Positions 1 through 6,874 of a DNA stretch of 7,137 nucleotides are shown piece by piece. Under the pieces are notes generated by a model, which saw nothing but the letters and a program-made list of their open reading frames with translations, ran no database searches and was not told the DNA's origin. Position 1 is the stretch's first letter. Each line of letters opens with the position of its first letter. The DNA comes from an uncultured Bacteroidia bacterium (GTDB lineage: Bacteria > Bacteroidota > Bacteroidia > Bacteroidales > UBA932), in NCBI GenBank assembly GCA_902796455.1, contig CADBPH010000342.1:1-7137 (forward strand). The letters run 5' to 3'. The position numbers were made by a program, and so were the translations under genes.

Positions 1-467
1 GCCCCGCGGACACCGGCTTCCATGGGCCCGCCGGAGACGAAAACAGCCGGGATATTCAAGCGCATCGCGGCAATCAGCATGCCGGGCGTCACCTTGTCAC
101 AATTGCTGATACACACCATCGCATCGGCCTTGTGCGCATTCACCATGTATTCGATGCTGTCGGCAATGACTTCCCGGGACGGGAGGGAATACAGCATGCC
201 GTCATGTCCCATGGCGATGCCGTCATCTACGGCAATCGTGTTGAACTCGGCAGCATAGCATCCGCATTTCTCGATTTCTTCCTTGACGATCTGCCCGGCG
301 TCATGCAGATGCGTATGGCCCGGGACAAACTGGGTGAAAGAGTTGACTACGGCGATGACGGGCTTGCCGACTTGTTCCTTTTTCATGCCGGCCGCTTTCC
401 ACAGCGCCCTGGCACCGGCCATGCGCCTGCCTTCGAATGTAATACTGCTACGAAAAGGATGTACCAT
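1..467 (-). CDS. ilvD: Dihydroxy-acid dehydratase IlvD, N-terminal part (gene continues past the left edge)
   Basis: IlvD dehydrates 2,3-dihydroxy-isovalerate and 2,3-dihydroxy-3-methylvalerate to the keto acids that become valine, leucine and isoleucine; it is a cytoplasmic Fe-S enzyme. The visible 155 residues match the conserved N-terminus of the family: [16 protein letters not shown] (13-28), [16 protein letters not shown] (41-56), [20 protein letters not shown] (74-93), SLPSRE (94-99), [19 protein letters not shown] (107-125) and [10 protein letters not shown] (143-152). C123 in SNCDK is an expected cluster ligand, and D81/D82, D124 and K125 lie where the family binds its metal. The [11 protein letters not shown] form resembles the E. 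coli-type enzyme. The ATG at 467 gives the usual N-terminal length and sits 12 bases after an attenuator U-tract. Roughly three quarters of the protein lies outside the window. In related bacteria ilvD often begins an ilv/leu operon, but that cannot be seen here. Confidence 0.97.
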   Translation of the reverse strand, partial: MVHPFRSSITFEGRRMAGARALWKAAGMKKEQVGKPVIAVVNSFTQFVPGHTHLHDAGQIVKEEIEKCGCYAAEFNTIAVDDGIAMGHDGMLYSLPSREVIADSIEYMVNAHKADAMVCISNCDKVTPGMLIAAMRLNIPAVFVSGGPMEAGVRG

Positions 468-479
468 ATTCTATTTGTT

Positions 480-512
480 AAAAACCCCTCCTCAGCGCGG
501 GCTGAGAAGGGG
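480..512 (-). terminator. Attenuator terminator hairpin ahead of ilvD
   Basis: On the minus strand, CCCCTTCTCAGC (512 to 501) and GCTGAGGAGGGG (496 to 485) form a 12-bp stem with one U-G wobble and the 4-base loop CCGC. The stem is followed at once by five U (484-480), and the ilvD ATG comes 12 bases later. A strong intrinsic terminator between a leader peptide and the gene it serves has the layout of an amino-acid attenuator rather than an operon end. Confidence 0.93.
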
Positions 513-552
513 TCGTATTGTTTTTCATACCGTTACGCCGTTCCCGCCCGCG
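496..552 (-). promoter_or_regulatory. Predicted antiterminator of the ilvD attenuator
   Basis: The minus-strand segment CGCGGGC (552 to 546) begins 3 bases after the leader-peptide stop. It is perfectly complementary, all G-C over 7 bp, to GCCCGCG (502 to 496). That second segment covers the last two bases of the terminator 5' arm, the whole terminator loop and the first base of the 3' arm, so the two structures exclude each other. A ribosome stalled on early branched-chain codons would leave the first arm free and allow readthrough. A ribosome at the stop codon would cover it and allow termination. The complementarity is seen directly; the switching is inferred from classical attenuators. 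Confidence 0.75.
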
Positions 553-555
553 AAA

Positions 556-603
556 TTATTCCACGAGAATAAGGAGGGAAAGGCCGAGCACGTGTACGTT
601 CAT
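556..603 (-). CDS. Branched-chain amino acid leader peptide (15 aa) of the ilvD attenuator
   Basis: The ORF reads MNVHVLGLSLLILVE followed by TAA. Nine of 15 residues are Val (3, 5, 14), Leu (6, 8, 10, 11, 13) or Ile (12), with five consecutive branched-chain residues at 10-14. It lies about 25 bases after the predicted transcription start and before the antiterminator arm and terminator, as in ilv leader peptides known from Proteobacteria. Its product is probably not functional in itself; translation speed through the Leu/Ile/Val codons is the signal. The start context (TCAAGAAAATG) is A-rich and has no clear Shine-Dalgarno sequence, as is common in Bacteroidota. The peptide is too short for most gene finders. 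Its composition, position and neighbouring RNA structures support it together; chance alone is unlikely. Confidence 0.88.
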   Translation of the reverse strand: MNVHVLGLSLLILVE

Positions 604-632
604 TTTCTTGAGTTATGATTTGTAACCGGATT

Positions 633-663
633 CAAATCTAACTAATATGAACCGAAAATGCAA
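633..663 (-). promoter_or_regulatory. Bacteroidota-type promoter of the ilvD leader
   Basis: A perfect -7 box TAGATTTG (640 to 633) is preceded, after exactly 20 bases, by TTG (663 to 661), the -33 element. The expected transcription start is near 628-630, which puts the leader-peptide ATG about 25 bases into the RNA. The -33 element lies only 22 bases beyond the stop codon of the upstream amidase gene. Confidence 0.82.
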
Positions 664-685
664 GAAAATAATCAGAAAAATGCAA

Positions 686-1462
686 TCAATCAGCATCAAA
701 CAGGGTTGGGAACGATTTCCGGAATGCATCCAAATCCGACATGCAAATCGTTACAGTCGAAAAATCAACGGCATTTTTCTTACAATTTGAAATCAAATTC
801 CCGCCAGGGCCCAACAAAACGGAATTTCCGCAATACCGGTTCCCGGGATCCTGTCCCACCCGGTTCACTCCGGCCACAAAGCACTGATTCTCGATGGCAC
901 GCGACCGTAACAGGCAGTCCCAGGCATCGATCCGGGATTCCGGCCAGCTCGCCACATACAGGGCCAGATCATATTCCGGAGAACCCGTTTCTTTCGCGAT
1001 CCGGTTCCGGCTGAACACCGGGAAACGAAGGTCATAACAGACCTGGAGCAAAATCCGGAACCCCTTCCACGGGACAATCACGCGGCTTTCCCCGGGCGTG
1101 TACCGACGCTGCTCTCCCGCATAGGAGAAAAGATGCCTTTTGTCATAATAGCTGACCCCGCCGTCAGGGCGCACGAAATAAAACCGGTTCCGGAAACCGG
1201 TTTCCGTCTGCACGGCCAGGCTGCCGGCGACAGCGGCACCGCGGCCGGCAGCGACCTGCCGCATCCATTCCAGGGTATCGCAATCCCGCTGGAGGCCGTT
1301 CTCCGCCATGCCTTCCGGCTCGGTGACAAAGCCGGTCGAGAACATTTCCGGAAGAACGATCAAATCCGTTTCCCCGACACCGGCCAGGATGGGACCGAGC
1401 GCCGCACGGCTCGCCTGCGGATCTCCCCATACCGGAGCGGACTGAAGCAATGTCACTTTCAT
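686..1462 (-). CDS. Nitrilase-superfamily amidohydrolase, omega-amidase (2-oxoglutaramate/YafV) type
   Basis: The 258-residue protein is a single C-N hydrolase domain with the Glu-Lys-Cys catalytic triad: E39 in LIVLPEMFSTGF, K108 in YYDKRHLFSYAGE and C142 in LLQVCYDLRFP, with a second conserved acid at E116. The PEMFSTGF, DKRHLF and CYDLRFP forms fit the YafV/Nit2 branch, which hydrolyses 2-oxoglutaramate and 2-oxosuccinamate to keto acids plus ammonia. That reaction clears the deaminated forms of glutamine and asparagine left by transaminases. Later family landmarks include ASWP (171-174), RSRAIENQ (187-194) and a GVNRVG segment (198-203). The length is normal for the family. There is no signal peptide, so it should be cytoplasmic. 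The ATG lies 3 bases after the stop of the transporter gene, so translation is probably coupled. The superfamily is certain; the exact substrate is inferred. Confidence 0.93.
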   Translation of the reverse strand: MKVTLLQSAPVWGDPQASRAALGPILAGVGETDLIVLPEMFSTGFVTEPEGMAENGLQRDCDTLEWMRQVAAGRGAAVAGSLAVQTETGFRNRFYFVRPDGGVSYYDKRHLFSYAGEQRRYTPGESRVIVPWKGFRILLQVCYDLRFPVFSRNRIAKETGSPEYDLALYVASWPESRIDAWDCLLRSRAIENQCFVAGVNRVGQDPGNRYCGNSVLLGPGGNLISNCKKNAVDFSTVTICMSDLDAFRKSFPTLFDAD

Positions 1463-1465
1463 ACG

Positions 1466-3142
1466 CTAGGCACAAGATAAAAGAATCAGCAATTCCGCCG
1501 CAACGACTTGCAGGAACATCGCCAGCGGATAAACCATGGCGAAACTGACAGAGACCTGATGCGACTTGTAGTTCTCTTCCACGCAATCCAGAACCGGGGA
1601 GTTCAGGGTTGCGCCGGTCAGCAATCCGCAAATCTGGAAGAAATTCATTTTCATGACATAACGGGCAAACAAACCCGTCAGAAGCGTCGGGACTACCGCG
1701 ATGATGGCCGCATACAGGATCCAGTGCCAGCCGGAAAGGGAAAATCCCTGGACGAACGCACCGCCAGCCCCGAGCCCGACAGTCCCCAGCAACAGGGAAA
1801 GTCCGATTTCGCGGATCATTCTATTCGCACTCGCCGTCGTGTAGGTTGTAATCCCCCATGTCGGGCCGAAATAGCCGATCAAAATGGCGACAAGCAAGGT
1901 CCCGCCCGCTATTCCCAGGTGGGCGGCATGACTCATCCCCGGGAAACGGATCGGAACCGCTCCCAGGATGATGCCCAATCCGATACCGATAAACACCGGA
2001 ATCAGATTCGGTTTGTCCAAGGCACGGCTGCTGTTTCCCACGAATTCGGCCAGGCGATTGATATCCTCTTCATCTCCGATCACTTTCAGGGAATCACCCA
2101 TCAGCAGGTACAAGTCGTCCCGCGCCACGAGATTCACCCCGGAACGGACTACCCGTGTCACCGTGACGCCATACTTCTCAGAGATAGACAGATCCCGCAG
2201 TTTCTTTCCGTTGAGTCCGCTCTTGGTCACAATAATCATCCGGCTCCCCATTTTACCCGAACGGACAACGGAGGGCAACCCGACCTCCTTTCCGAAAAGG
2301 ATCCGGACAATCCGCTCATCCTTCAGATTCAGGTCTGCCTGGATTCGGTCGCCCTTCTCCAGCACGGGATCCTCCGTAGCAGGAATGGTTTTTCCTTGAC
2401 GGGTCAATCCGGAAATAATGGCCGTGACATCGAATTTGCCCGTCACTTCAGAAAGATGCTTTCCGAACACGGCGGGGTTCTCCACTTCGAATACCCGGGA
2501 AACCACTTGCTCTTCTCCCTGGCCGTCACTTGAAGAGGCGACCCGCTCTTTTTCCAAATCAATCCGGAAAACCCGACGCAGAAGGGCGATGACCCCGATG
2601 ACCCCCAGAATGCCGACCGGATAAGCGATGGCAAAGGCATGGGCGATACGCGAAGAGGTCTCCGGATGCTGTACCTCAGCCAGGAAAGTCCCGTGCACGG
2701 CATCGTAATAGGATTGCTGCGCCGTTCCCAGACCGGGCGTATTCGTCACGGCACCGGTCATGCTGCCGACCAGCGAGGGCAAATCTTCGCCGGAAATGGC
2801 ATAAATGACCAGTACGCAGGCCACACACAGGAGGACGGACAACAGGGTGGAGATATTCAGGCGCAAGCCTTCCTTGCGGAAGGAATGGAAAATACCGGGG
2901 CCGACCTGGAGACCGACGGAAAAGACAAAGAGCAGCAGGCCGAACTCCTTGAGGAAGTGCAGGAACAGAGAATCCGTCCCGATGCCCAGGGCTGAAAAGA
3001 GGATTCCGACAAACAGAATCCATGCAGCCCCGAAAGAGAGCCCTTTCACTTTTAATTTTCCGAGCAAAAGTCCCAGTCCGATCACGATGGACAGTACCAT
3101 CAGGGAATGCCCGGTACCGGAAGAGAAAAACAAATCGTACAT
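1466..3142 (-). CDS. AspT/YidE/YbjL-type (AAE family) transporter with two TrkA_C domains
   Basis: This 558-residue inner-membrane protein has the internal duplication typical of the aspartate:alanine exchanger family. Half one (about 13-192) contains five or six hydrophobic helices, GLQVGPGIF (77-85) and the signature GAVTNTPGLGTAQQ (130-143). The cytoplasmic centre carries two TrkA_C (RCK_C) domains at about 212-285 and 295-370, each with the fold-typical GDRI/GDSLKV turn (264-267, 349-354). Half two (about 378-556) repeats the membrane unit, with GLGAGGAF (457-463) and GATLNSPVLD (510-519) as counterparts of the first-half motifs. AspT itself exchanges aspartate for alanine; YidE/YbjL substrates are unknown, and this family member could carry another amino acid or dicarboxylate. 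TrkA_C domains often bind small ligands and may gate transport. The ATG is 13 bases after the CreD-like gene, preceded by an A-rich AAAAGG. Confidence 0.93.
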   Translation of the reverse strand: MYDLFFSSGTGHSLMVLSIVIGLGLLLGKLKVKGLSFGAAWILFVGILFSALGIGTDSLFLHFLKEFGLLLFVFSVGLQVGPGIFHSFRKEGLRLNISTLLSVLLCVACVLVIYAISGEDLPSLVGSMTGAVTNTPGLGTAQQSYYDAVHGTFLAEVQHPETSSRIAHAFAIAYPVGILGVIGVIALLRRVFRIDLEKERVASSSDGQGEEQVVSRVFEVENPAVFGKHLSEVTGKFDVTAIISGLTRQGKTIPATEDPVLEKGDRIQADLNLKDERIVRILFGKEVGLPSVVRSGKMGSRMIIVTKSGLNGKKLRDLSISEKYGVTVTRVVRSGVNLVARDDLYLLMGDSLKVIGDEEDINRLAEFVGNSSRALDKPNLIPVFIGIGLGIILGAVPIRFPGMSHAAHLGIAGGTLLVAILIGYFGPTWGITTYTTASANRMIREIGLSLLLGTVGLGAGGAFVQGFSLSGWHWILYAAIIAVVPTLLTGLFARYVMKMNFFQICGLLTGATLNSPVLDCVEENYKSHQVSVSFAMVYPLAMFLQVVAAELLILLSCA

Positions 3143-3155
3143 GAACTAACCTTTT

Positions 3156-4394
3156 TTATTCGTGGCGGATTTCTTCTGCGAGATTGCGTGTAAAATACAT
3201 GACAATCACCAGCATCACAAACAGGAGCAGCGTCCCGGACAACAAAGCATAGGTTTGCATCTGGAGCAGGATGTAGCTGAGCGCATACGCCAGGGCAACC
3301 AGCAGGGCGAGGACATAGGCCGACCGGTGCTTCAAGATGCCCAGGAAATAGCCCAGCAATGCCGACACCGTCAGGGCTGCAGCCAGCAGATAAGCCCAGC
3401 CGAATGCCATGAATTCCGAGAAAGACAGGACCAGCGCGTAGAACAGCACCAGCGACAGGCCGATCACCAGATACTGGATCAGATGGATTTCCCGCCGTGT
3501 CACCCATTCCACGGCCAGCCCGGCGATGAACACCAGCAGAATGATCAGGATTCCGTACTTGACGGTCCTGGTCGCCTGCTGGTACTGGGTGATGCCTTGC
3601 AGCAGGTCGACACCGAAAAGCGCATCATCGGGCGCGCCCCGGTTGATCTGAGAAACACTCCACCGGGCCTGGAAACCATCCGGGCGGATCTCCCGTTCCT
3701 CGGGAAGGAAATCCCCGCAGAACGACGGTGAAGGACAGTCGGAGCGGACGGTCACCTCCGTCGCGTCCCCATAAGGTTTCACTTTCAAGGAGTGGGACCC
3801 CTTCACGGGAATGGACATCGTGAAAGGAAGAAGTGTCTTTCCATCAAACAATTCCGGACGGACAACCACCTCCTGAAACATCTCCTGCCCACTGCTTTGG
3901 GAGAAGCAGGCCGACTCGTCCCCAAACGTAAAGGCCGGGTTCCCACCGATGCCCCGCAGGTCCTCGATCCCCATGGAAAGCGTACAGGACGCGCCGGAAG
4001 GAATCCTATCCGCAGGCAGGATGAACGCGCCCTCGGAACGGACGTCCGCATGATACACCATGATGTCGTAAATCGACCGGTGCAGCAATTGCGTGTCAAC
4101 ATCGATATCGTAACGGAGCGTCCGGGGATAAACGGTTTCTGAATGCCGGACCGGACGGACCTTCCCGTCCGCATCCTTTTCCTCTTGTTCCCACTGGAAA
4201 CGGAGACAGGGACCCGCGAGGACCTGTGCCCGTCCCCATGCCGCTGAAACTTCGTCCACACTTTGCTGCGCAAACTGCTGACGATCCTGGATCTGCTCCC
4301 GGATCATGGATAGGGGTATCAACATCAACAAAGCCAGGAAGCCCGTCAAACCGATTTTGAAGACAAGGGCCCGGCCGGGGCTGAGGCATTTCAT
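3156..4394 (-). CDS. creD: CreD-like inner-membrane protein
   Basis: The 412-residue protein has the CreD plan. It starts with one N-terminal membrane helix (about 11-30), then IREQIQDRQQFAQQSVDEV and a W..AQVLAGPCL segment (53-64) that begins a large periplasmic domain. Family-typical YPRTLRYDIDVD (89-100) and HRSIYDIMVYHADVRSEGAF (105-124) follow. Five C-terminal helices lie at about 280-298, 303-325, 328-350, 354-378 and 384-402, including IHLIQYLVIGLSLVLFYAL and SFSEFMAFGWAYL, which are CreD hallmarks. In E. coli creD belongs to the CreBC regulon and is linked to colicin E2 tolerance and envelope phenotypes; its biochemical role is unknown. No CreBC-like pair is visible here. I chose the ATG at 4394, 2 bases after the previous stop, because an upstream in-frame start would overlap the preceding gene by about 100 bases and add 34 non-conserved residues. 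It is somewhat shorter than the E. coli protein, apparently in the periplasmic part. Confidence 0.92.
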   Translation of the reverse strand: MKCLSPGRALVFKIGLTGFLALLMLIPLSMIREQIQDRQQFAQQSVDEVSAAWGRAQVLAGPCLRFQWEQEEKDADGKVRPVRHSETVYPRTLRYDIDVDTQLLHRSIYDIMVYHADVRSEGAFILPADRIPSGASCTLSMGIEDLRGIGGNPAFTFGDESACFSQSSGQEMFQEVVVRPELFDGKTLLPFTMSIPVKGSHSLKVKPYGDATEVTVRSDCPSPSFCGDFLPEEREIRPDGFQARWSVSQINRGAPDDALFGVDLLQGITQYQQATRTVKYGILIILLVFIAGLAVEWVTRREIHLIQYLVIGLSLVLFYALVLSFSEFMAFGWAYLLAAALTVSALLGYFLGILKHRSAYVLALLVALAYALSYILLQMQTYALLSGTLLLFVMLVIVMYFTRNLAEEIRHE

Positions 4395-4396
4395 AA

Positions 4397-5860
4397 CTAT
4401 TGTTTTCTGACGGGATCGGATGTCAGTCCGACCCCGAGTTTCTTGAATATCTTGCGATCCACCTCGCTCAGCATCACCGTCGTATGAACCTGGCACCCGT
4501 CAAATTTCGGCAACTGTTCCAGCGCGCGGGAGCAATTCTCATCCGCCGGGCTCAGCATCGACAGTGCGACCAGGACCTCATCCGTATGAAGCCGCGGATT
4601 GTGACCGTGGAGATACGACACTTTGGTCTTCTGGATCGGTTCGATCATGTTCTTGGGGATCAGCTTCACCTCGTGGGGAATCCCCGCCAGGTATTTGGAT
4701 GCGTTCAGGATCAGAGCCGCACTCGGGCCGAGCAACGGACTGGTCTCGGAAGTGATGATCGAACCATCGGGCAGTTCGATGGCAGCCGAGGGTTTCCCGC
4801 AGGCATCCCGGCGCTCCTTCGCGGCGACCGTAACTTTCCGGTAGGCCGTCGTTATCTTCATCTGCTTGAGCAAAAGTGCAATCTTATTGACTTCCTGGTC
4901 ATTACACTGTCCGTCAGCCAACTTGTTCAAGGCGGTATAATACCGGCGGATGATTTCCTGCCGGGAGGCTTCGCAGCAAACCTCATCGTCGCTGATGCAG
5001 TAACCGACCATATTCACACCCATGTCTGTCGGAGACTTGTACGGATTCTCGCCATAAATATCCTCGAAAATCGCGTTCAGCACCGGGAAAATTTCAATAT
5101 CCCGATTGTAATTGACCGTCGTCTCGCCGTAAGCCTCCAGGTGGAACGGATCGATCATGTTGACATCGTTCAAATCGGCTGTCGCAGCCTCATATGCCAC
5201 ATTCACCGGATGTTTCAGAGGCAGGTTCCAGATCGGGAAGGTCTCGAACTTGGCATAGCCCGCCTTGATCCCCCGACGGCTGTCCTGATAAAGCTGGCTC
5301 AGGCAAACGGCCATCTTGCCGCTTCCGGGGCCGGGTGCGGTGACGACGACGAGCGGACGGGTCGTTTCGACGTAATCATTGCGGCCGAAGCCCTCGTCCG
5401 AATCAATCAGGGAAACGTTGTTGGGATAGCCTTCGATTGTATGGTGGCAATACGTCTTGATTCCCAGCCGTTCCAGACGGCTGCGGAAAGCCACGGCACT
5501 TTCCTGGCCACGGAAATGCGTAATAACCACTGAACTGACCAGAAATCCGCGATTGATGAATTCGTCCCGCAGACGAAGGACATCCATGTCGTAGGTAATC
5601 CCCAGATCGTTCCGGACCTTGTTTTTCTCAATGTCGACGGCGCTGATGACGATCAGGATTTCCGCCTGGTCGCGCAGCTGGGTCAACATCCTGAGTTTGC
5701 TGTCCGGCTGAAAGCCCGGCAAGACCCGACTGGCATGAAAATCGTCGAATAACTTGCCCCCGAATTCCATGTACAACTTGTTGCCGAACATGGAAATGCG
5801 TTCCTTGATGTGCTCTGATTGAATTTTGAGATACTTCGCGTTGTCGAACCCGTTTTTCAT
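4397..5860 (-). CDS. UPF0371 / DUF1846 family protein
   Basis: This 487-residue soluble protein matches the DUF1846 (UPF0371) family end to end; the family's biochemical function is not established as far as I know. Landmarks are the conserved start GFDNAKYLKIQSEHIKERI (4-22), FGNKLYMEFGGKLFDDFHAS (25-44), RVLPGF (45-50), ISAVDIEKNKVRNDLGITYD (72-91) and APGPGSGKMAVCLSQLY (175-191), a P-loop-like glycine-rich turn with K182. FETFPIWNLPLKHPVN (205-220) and NMVGYCISDDEVC (283-295) are further conserved blocks. A nucleotide- or phosphate-binding role is suggested by the P-loop-like motif but is inference. The ATG at 5860 is preferred. A TTG-started version eight codons longer would begin inside the -7 promoter box, and the family starts at MK.GFDN. 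It is the first gene of a four-gene unit, and the CreD-like gene starts 2 bases after its stop. Confidence 0.94.
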   Translation of the reverse strand: MKNGFDNAKYLKIQSEHIKERISMFGNKLYMEFGGKLFDDFHASRVLPGFQPDSKLRMLTQLRDQAEILIVISAVDIEKNKVRNDLGITYDMDVLRLRDEFINRGFLVSSVVITHFRGQESAVAFRSRLERLGIKTYCHHTIEGYPNNVSLIDSDEGFGRNDYVETTRPLVVVTAPGPGSGKMAVCLSQLYQDSRRGIKAGYAKFETFPIWNLPLKHPVNVAYEAATADLNDVNMIDPFHLEAYGETTVNYNRDIEIFPVLNAIFEDIYGENPYKSPTDMGVNMVGYCISDDEVCCEASRQEIIRRYYTALNKLADGQCNDQEVNKIALLLKQMKITTAYRKVTVAAKERRDACGKPSAAIELPDGSIITSETSPLLGPSAALILNASKYLAGIPHEVKLIPKNMIEPIQKTKVSYLHGHNPRLHTDEVLVALSMLSPADENCSRALEQLPKFDGCQVHTTVMLSEVDRKIFKKLGVGLTSDPVRKQ

Positions 5861-5881
5861 AAGAATGATAATAACGGGATA

Positions 5882-5913
5882 CAAAGGTATGAAAAACGGG
5901 ACGTTTCTGCAAA
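5882..5913 (-). promoter_or_regulatory. Bacteroidota-type promoter of the UPF0371-CreD-AAE-amidase operon
   Basis: A perfect TTTG -33 element (5913 to 5910), a 20-base spacer and a perfect -7 box TACCTTTG (5889 to 5882) are present. The expected start is near 5878, giving a 5' leader of about 18 bases. No other promoter of this type was noticed inside the short gaps of the four genes, so they are probably co-transcribed. Confidence 0.85.
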
Positions 5914-5936
5914 CAAAAATGCGACGGGAGGATGAG

Positions 5937-5956
5937 AAAAACCGACTTTCCGGCTA
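5937..5956 (-). terminator. Weak terminator-like hairpin at the end of the DMT transporter gene
   Basis: On the minus strand the stop codon leads into AGCCGG-AAAG-TCGGTT, a 6-bp stem that includes two G-U pairs and a 4-base loop. It is followed by a T tract that overlaps the end of the stem (5941-5937). The stem is short, and a CCGG repeat just upstream could compete with it, so termination here is uncertain. Its place between the transporter stop and the next promoter is what a terminator would need. Confidence 0.4.
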
Positions 5957-6832
5957 CCGGGACCCCCAATACAAGAAGAACATCCCGAGCAATACCAGGG
6001 CGAGATCCAGCGCTTTCGAACGCAGGTTCTTCTCGTGGAAGATCCACGCTCCGAAAAGAAAACTCACGACCACACTCCCCCGCCGGATCATCGAAACAAC
6101 CGAAACCATGGCCAAGGGATCCGTCAGCGCCTTCAGATACAAGTAATCCGCCGCGACCAGGAAAACACTGATGCCGGGAATTGTCCAGTGCCAATGGAAC
6201 GGAGAGGATTTCCGTTCCTTCGGCAGCCATAGCGCCAGCATCAGGATCCCCATCATGCCGCATTGGTAGATATTGTACCAGGACAGCACCTGCAGGCGGT
6301 TCAGGCCAGCCCCTCCACTGGCTGCGGGAGCCATCAGATACCGGTCATACAGTCCGCTGCATGCGCCCGTGACAACGGCGAGTATCAAGCACCAAACCCA
6401 CCGGTCATGTCCGAAATCGATCCCTTCCTTACGGCTGCTCCGGCTCATCAGGAACAGGGAAACGGCAGCCAGGGCAACACCCGTCCACTGGAATGCGTTC
6501 AGCCGTTCGCCGAACAGGAACATCGCCCCGATCAAAACCAGCACGGGGCGGGTAGCATTGACCGGCCCGACCAGGGTCAACGGGAGATGCTTCATGGCGA
6601 AGTACCCCGCCACCCAGGAAGTCAGGACGATGCAGCTCTTCAGCAATATGAATTTCTGGACATTCCATCCGCCGAATCCGGTCTGCACCGCCATCGGGAG
6701 CAGGATCAGGCTGCACAGCAAGGTATTGATGAACAGGACCGGGATGACGGCATTGTCCTTCAGAGAAGCCTTCTTGAAGGAATCATAGCAGCCCAACAGC
6801 AGGGCGGACAGAAATGACAGCGACCACCACAT
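5954..6832 (-). CDS. DMT-superfamily (EamA-type) transporter
   Basis: This 292-residue, very hydrophobic protein has about ten predicted membrane helices in two EamA repeats, roughly 1-130 and 146-292. Repeat one ends with RPVLVLIGAMFLFGERLNAFQW (95-116), the usual P..(8-10)..GE turn of EamA proteins. Repeat two has MIRRGSVVVSFLFGAWIFHE (248-267), the equivalent turn. A short basic loop (RSSRKEG, 131-137) joins the repeats. Members export or import amino acids, nucleotides or other metabolites; the substrate cannot be told. The start MWWSLSFLSALLLGCYDSFKK is preferred at the ATG (6832). A GTG seven codons earlier lies beside the -7 box, outside the expected transcript, and those residues belong to an upstream relic frame. 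The predicted mRNA has a 5' leader of only about 7 bases. It is a single-gene unit, about 90 bases from the next operon. Confidence 0.92.
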   Translation of the reverse strand: MWWSLSFLSALLLGCYDSFKKASLKDNAVIPVLFINTLLCSLILLPMAVQTGFGGWNVQKFILLKSCIVLTSWVAGYFAMKHLPLTLVGPVNATRPVLVLIGAMFLFGERLNAFQWTGVALAAVSLFLMSRSSRKEGIDFGHDRWVWCLILAVVTGACSGLYDRYLMAPAASGGAGLNRLQVLSWYNIYQCGMMGILMLALWLPKERKSSPFHWHWTIPGISVFLVAADYLYLKALTDPLAMVSVVSMIRRGSVVVSFLFGAWIFHEKNLRSKALDLALVLLGMFFLYWGSR

Positions 6833-6842
6833 GACAAGGGCG

Positions 6843-6874
6843 CAAAGATACACAATTATTGGAGCATTTTCACA
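6843..6874 (-). promoter_or_regulatory. Bacteroidota-type promoter of the DMT transporter
   Basis: A perfect -7 box TATCTTTG (6850 to 6843) is followed by the ATG 10 bases later. At the 20-base spacing seen in the other two promoters stands TGTG (6874 to 6871), a 3-of-4 match to TTTG. This -33 sequence lies inside codons of the Rhs relic. The -7 box is just downstream of the relic's recognisable end. Confidence 0.68.

Noticed and set aside
676..696. Terminator-like hairpin after the amidase gene (ATGC-loop-GCAT then T tract)
   Set aside because: The stem is only 4-5 bp with a 9-base loop, too weak to call as a terminator.
658..1014. A plus-strand open frame of 118 codons that starts outside the amidase gene
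   Set aside because: Most of it is antisense to the amidase. No promoter of the Bacteroidota type and no recognisable domain were seen, and the product composition is shadow-like.
1508..2533. A 341-codon open frame on the plus strand
   Set aside because: It is antisense to the AAE transporter, whose motifs are clear. The product is rich in Arg, Gln and His without any domain, as expected of a shadow frame.
4395..4496. A 34-residue N-terminal extension of the CreD-like protein
   Set aside because: It would overlap the end of the UPF0371 gene and is hydrophilic. The family begins shortly before the first membrane helix, which fits the ATG at 4394.
4400..5533. A 377-codon open frame on the plus strand
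   Set aside because: It is antisense to the UPF0371 gene, which matches its family end to end. The frame is a by-product of G+C-rich codon use and encodes a low-complexity, Gln/Arg/Asp-rich product with no recognisable domain.
5861..5884. A TTG start for the UPF0371 protein, eight codons longer
   Set aside because: The TTG is part of the -7 box TACCTTTG, so it would lie upstream of the transcript start.
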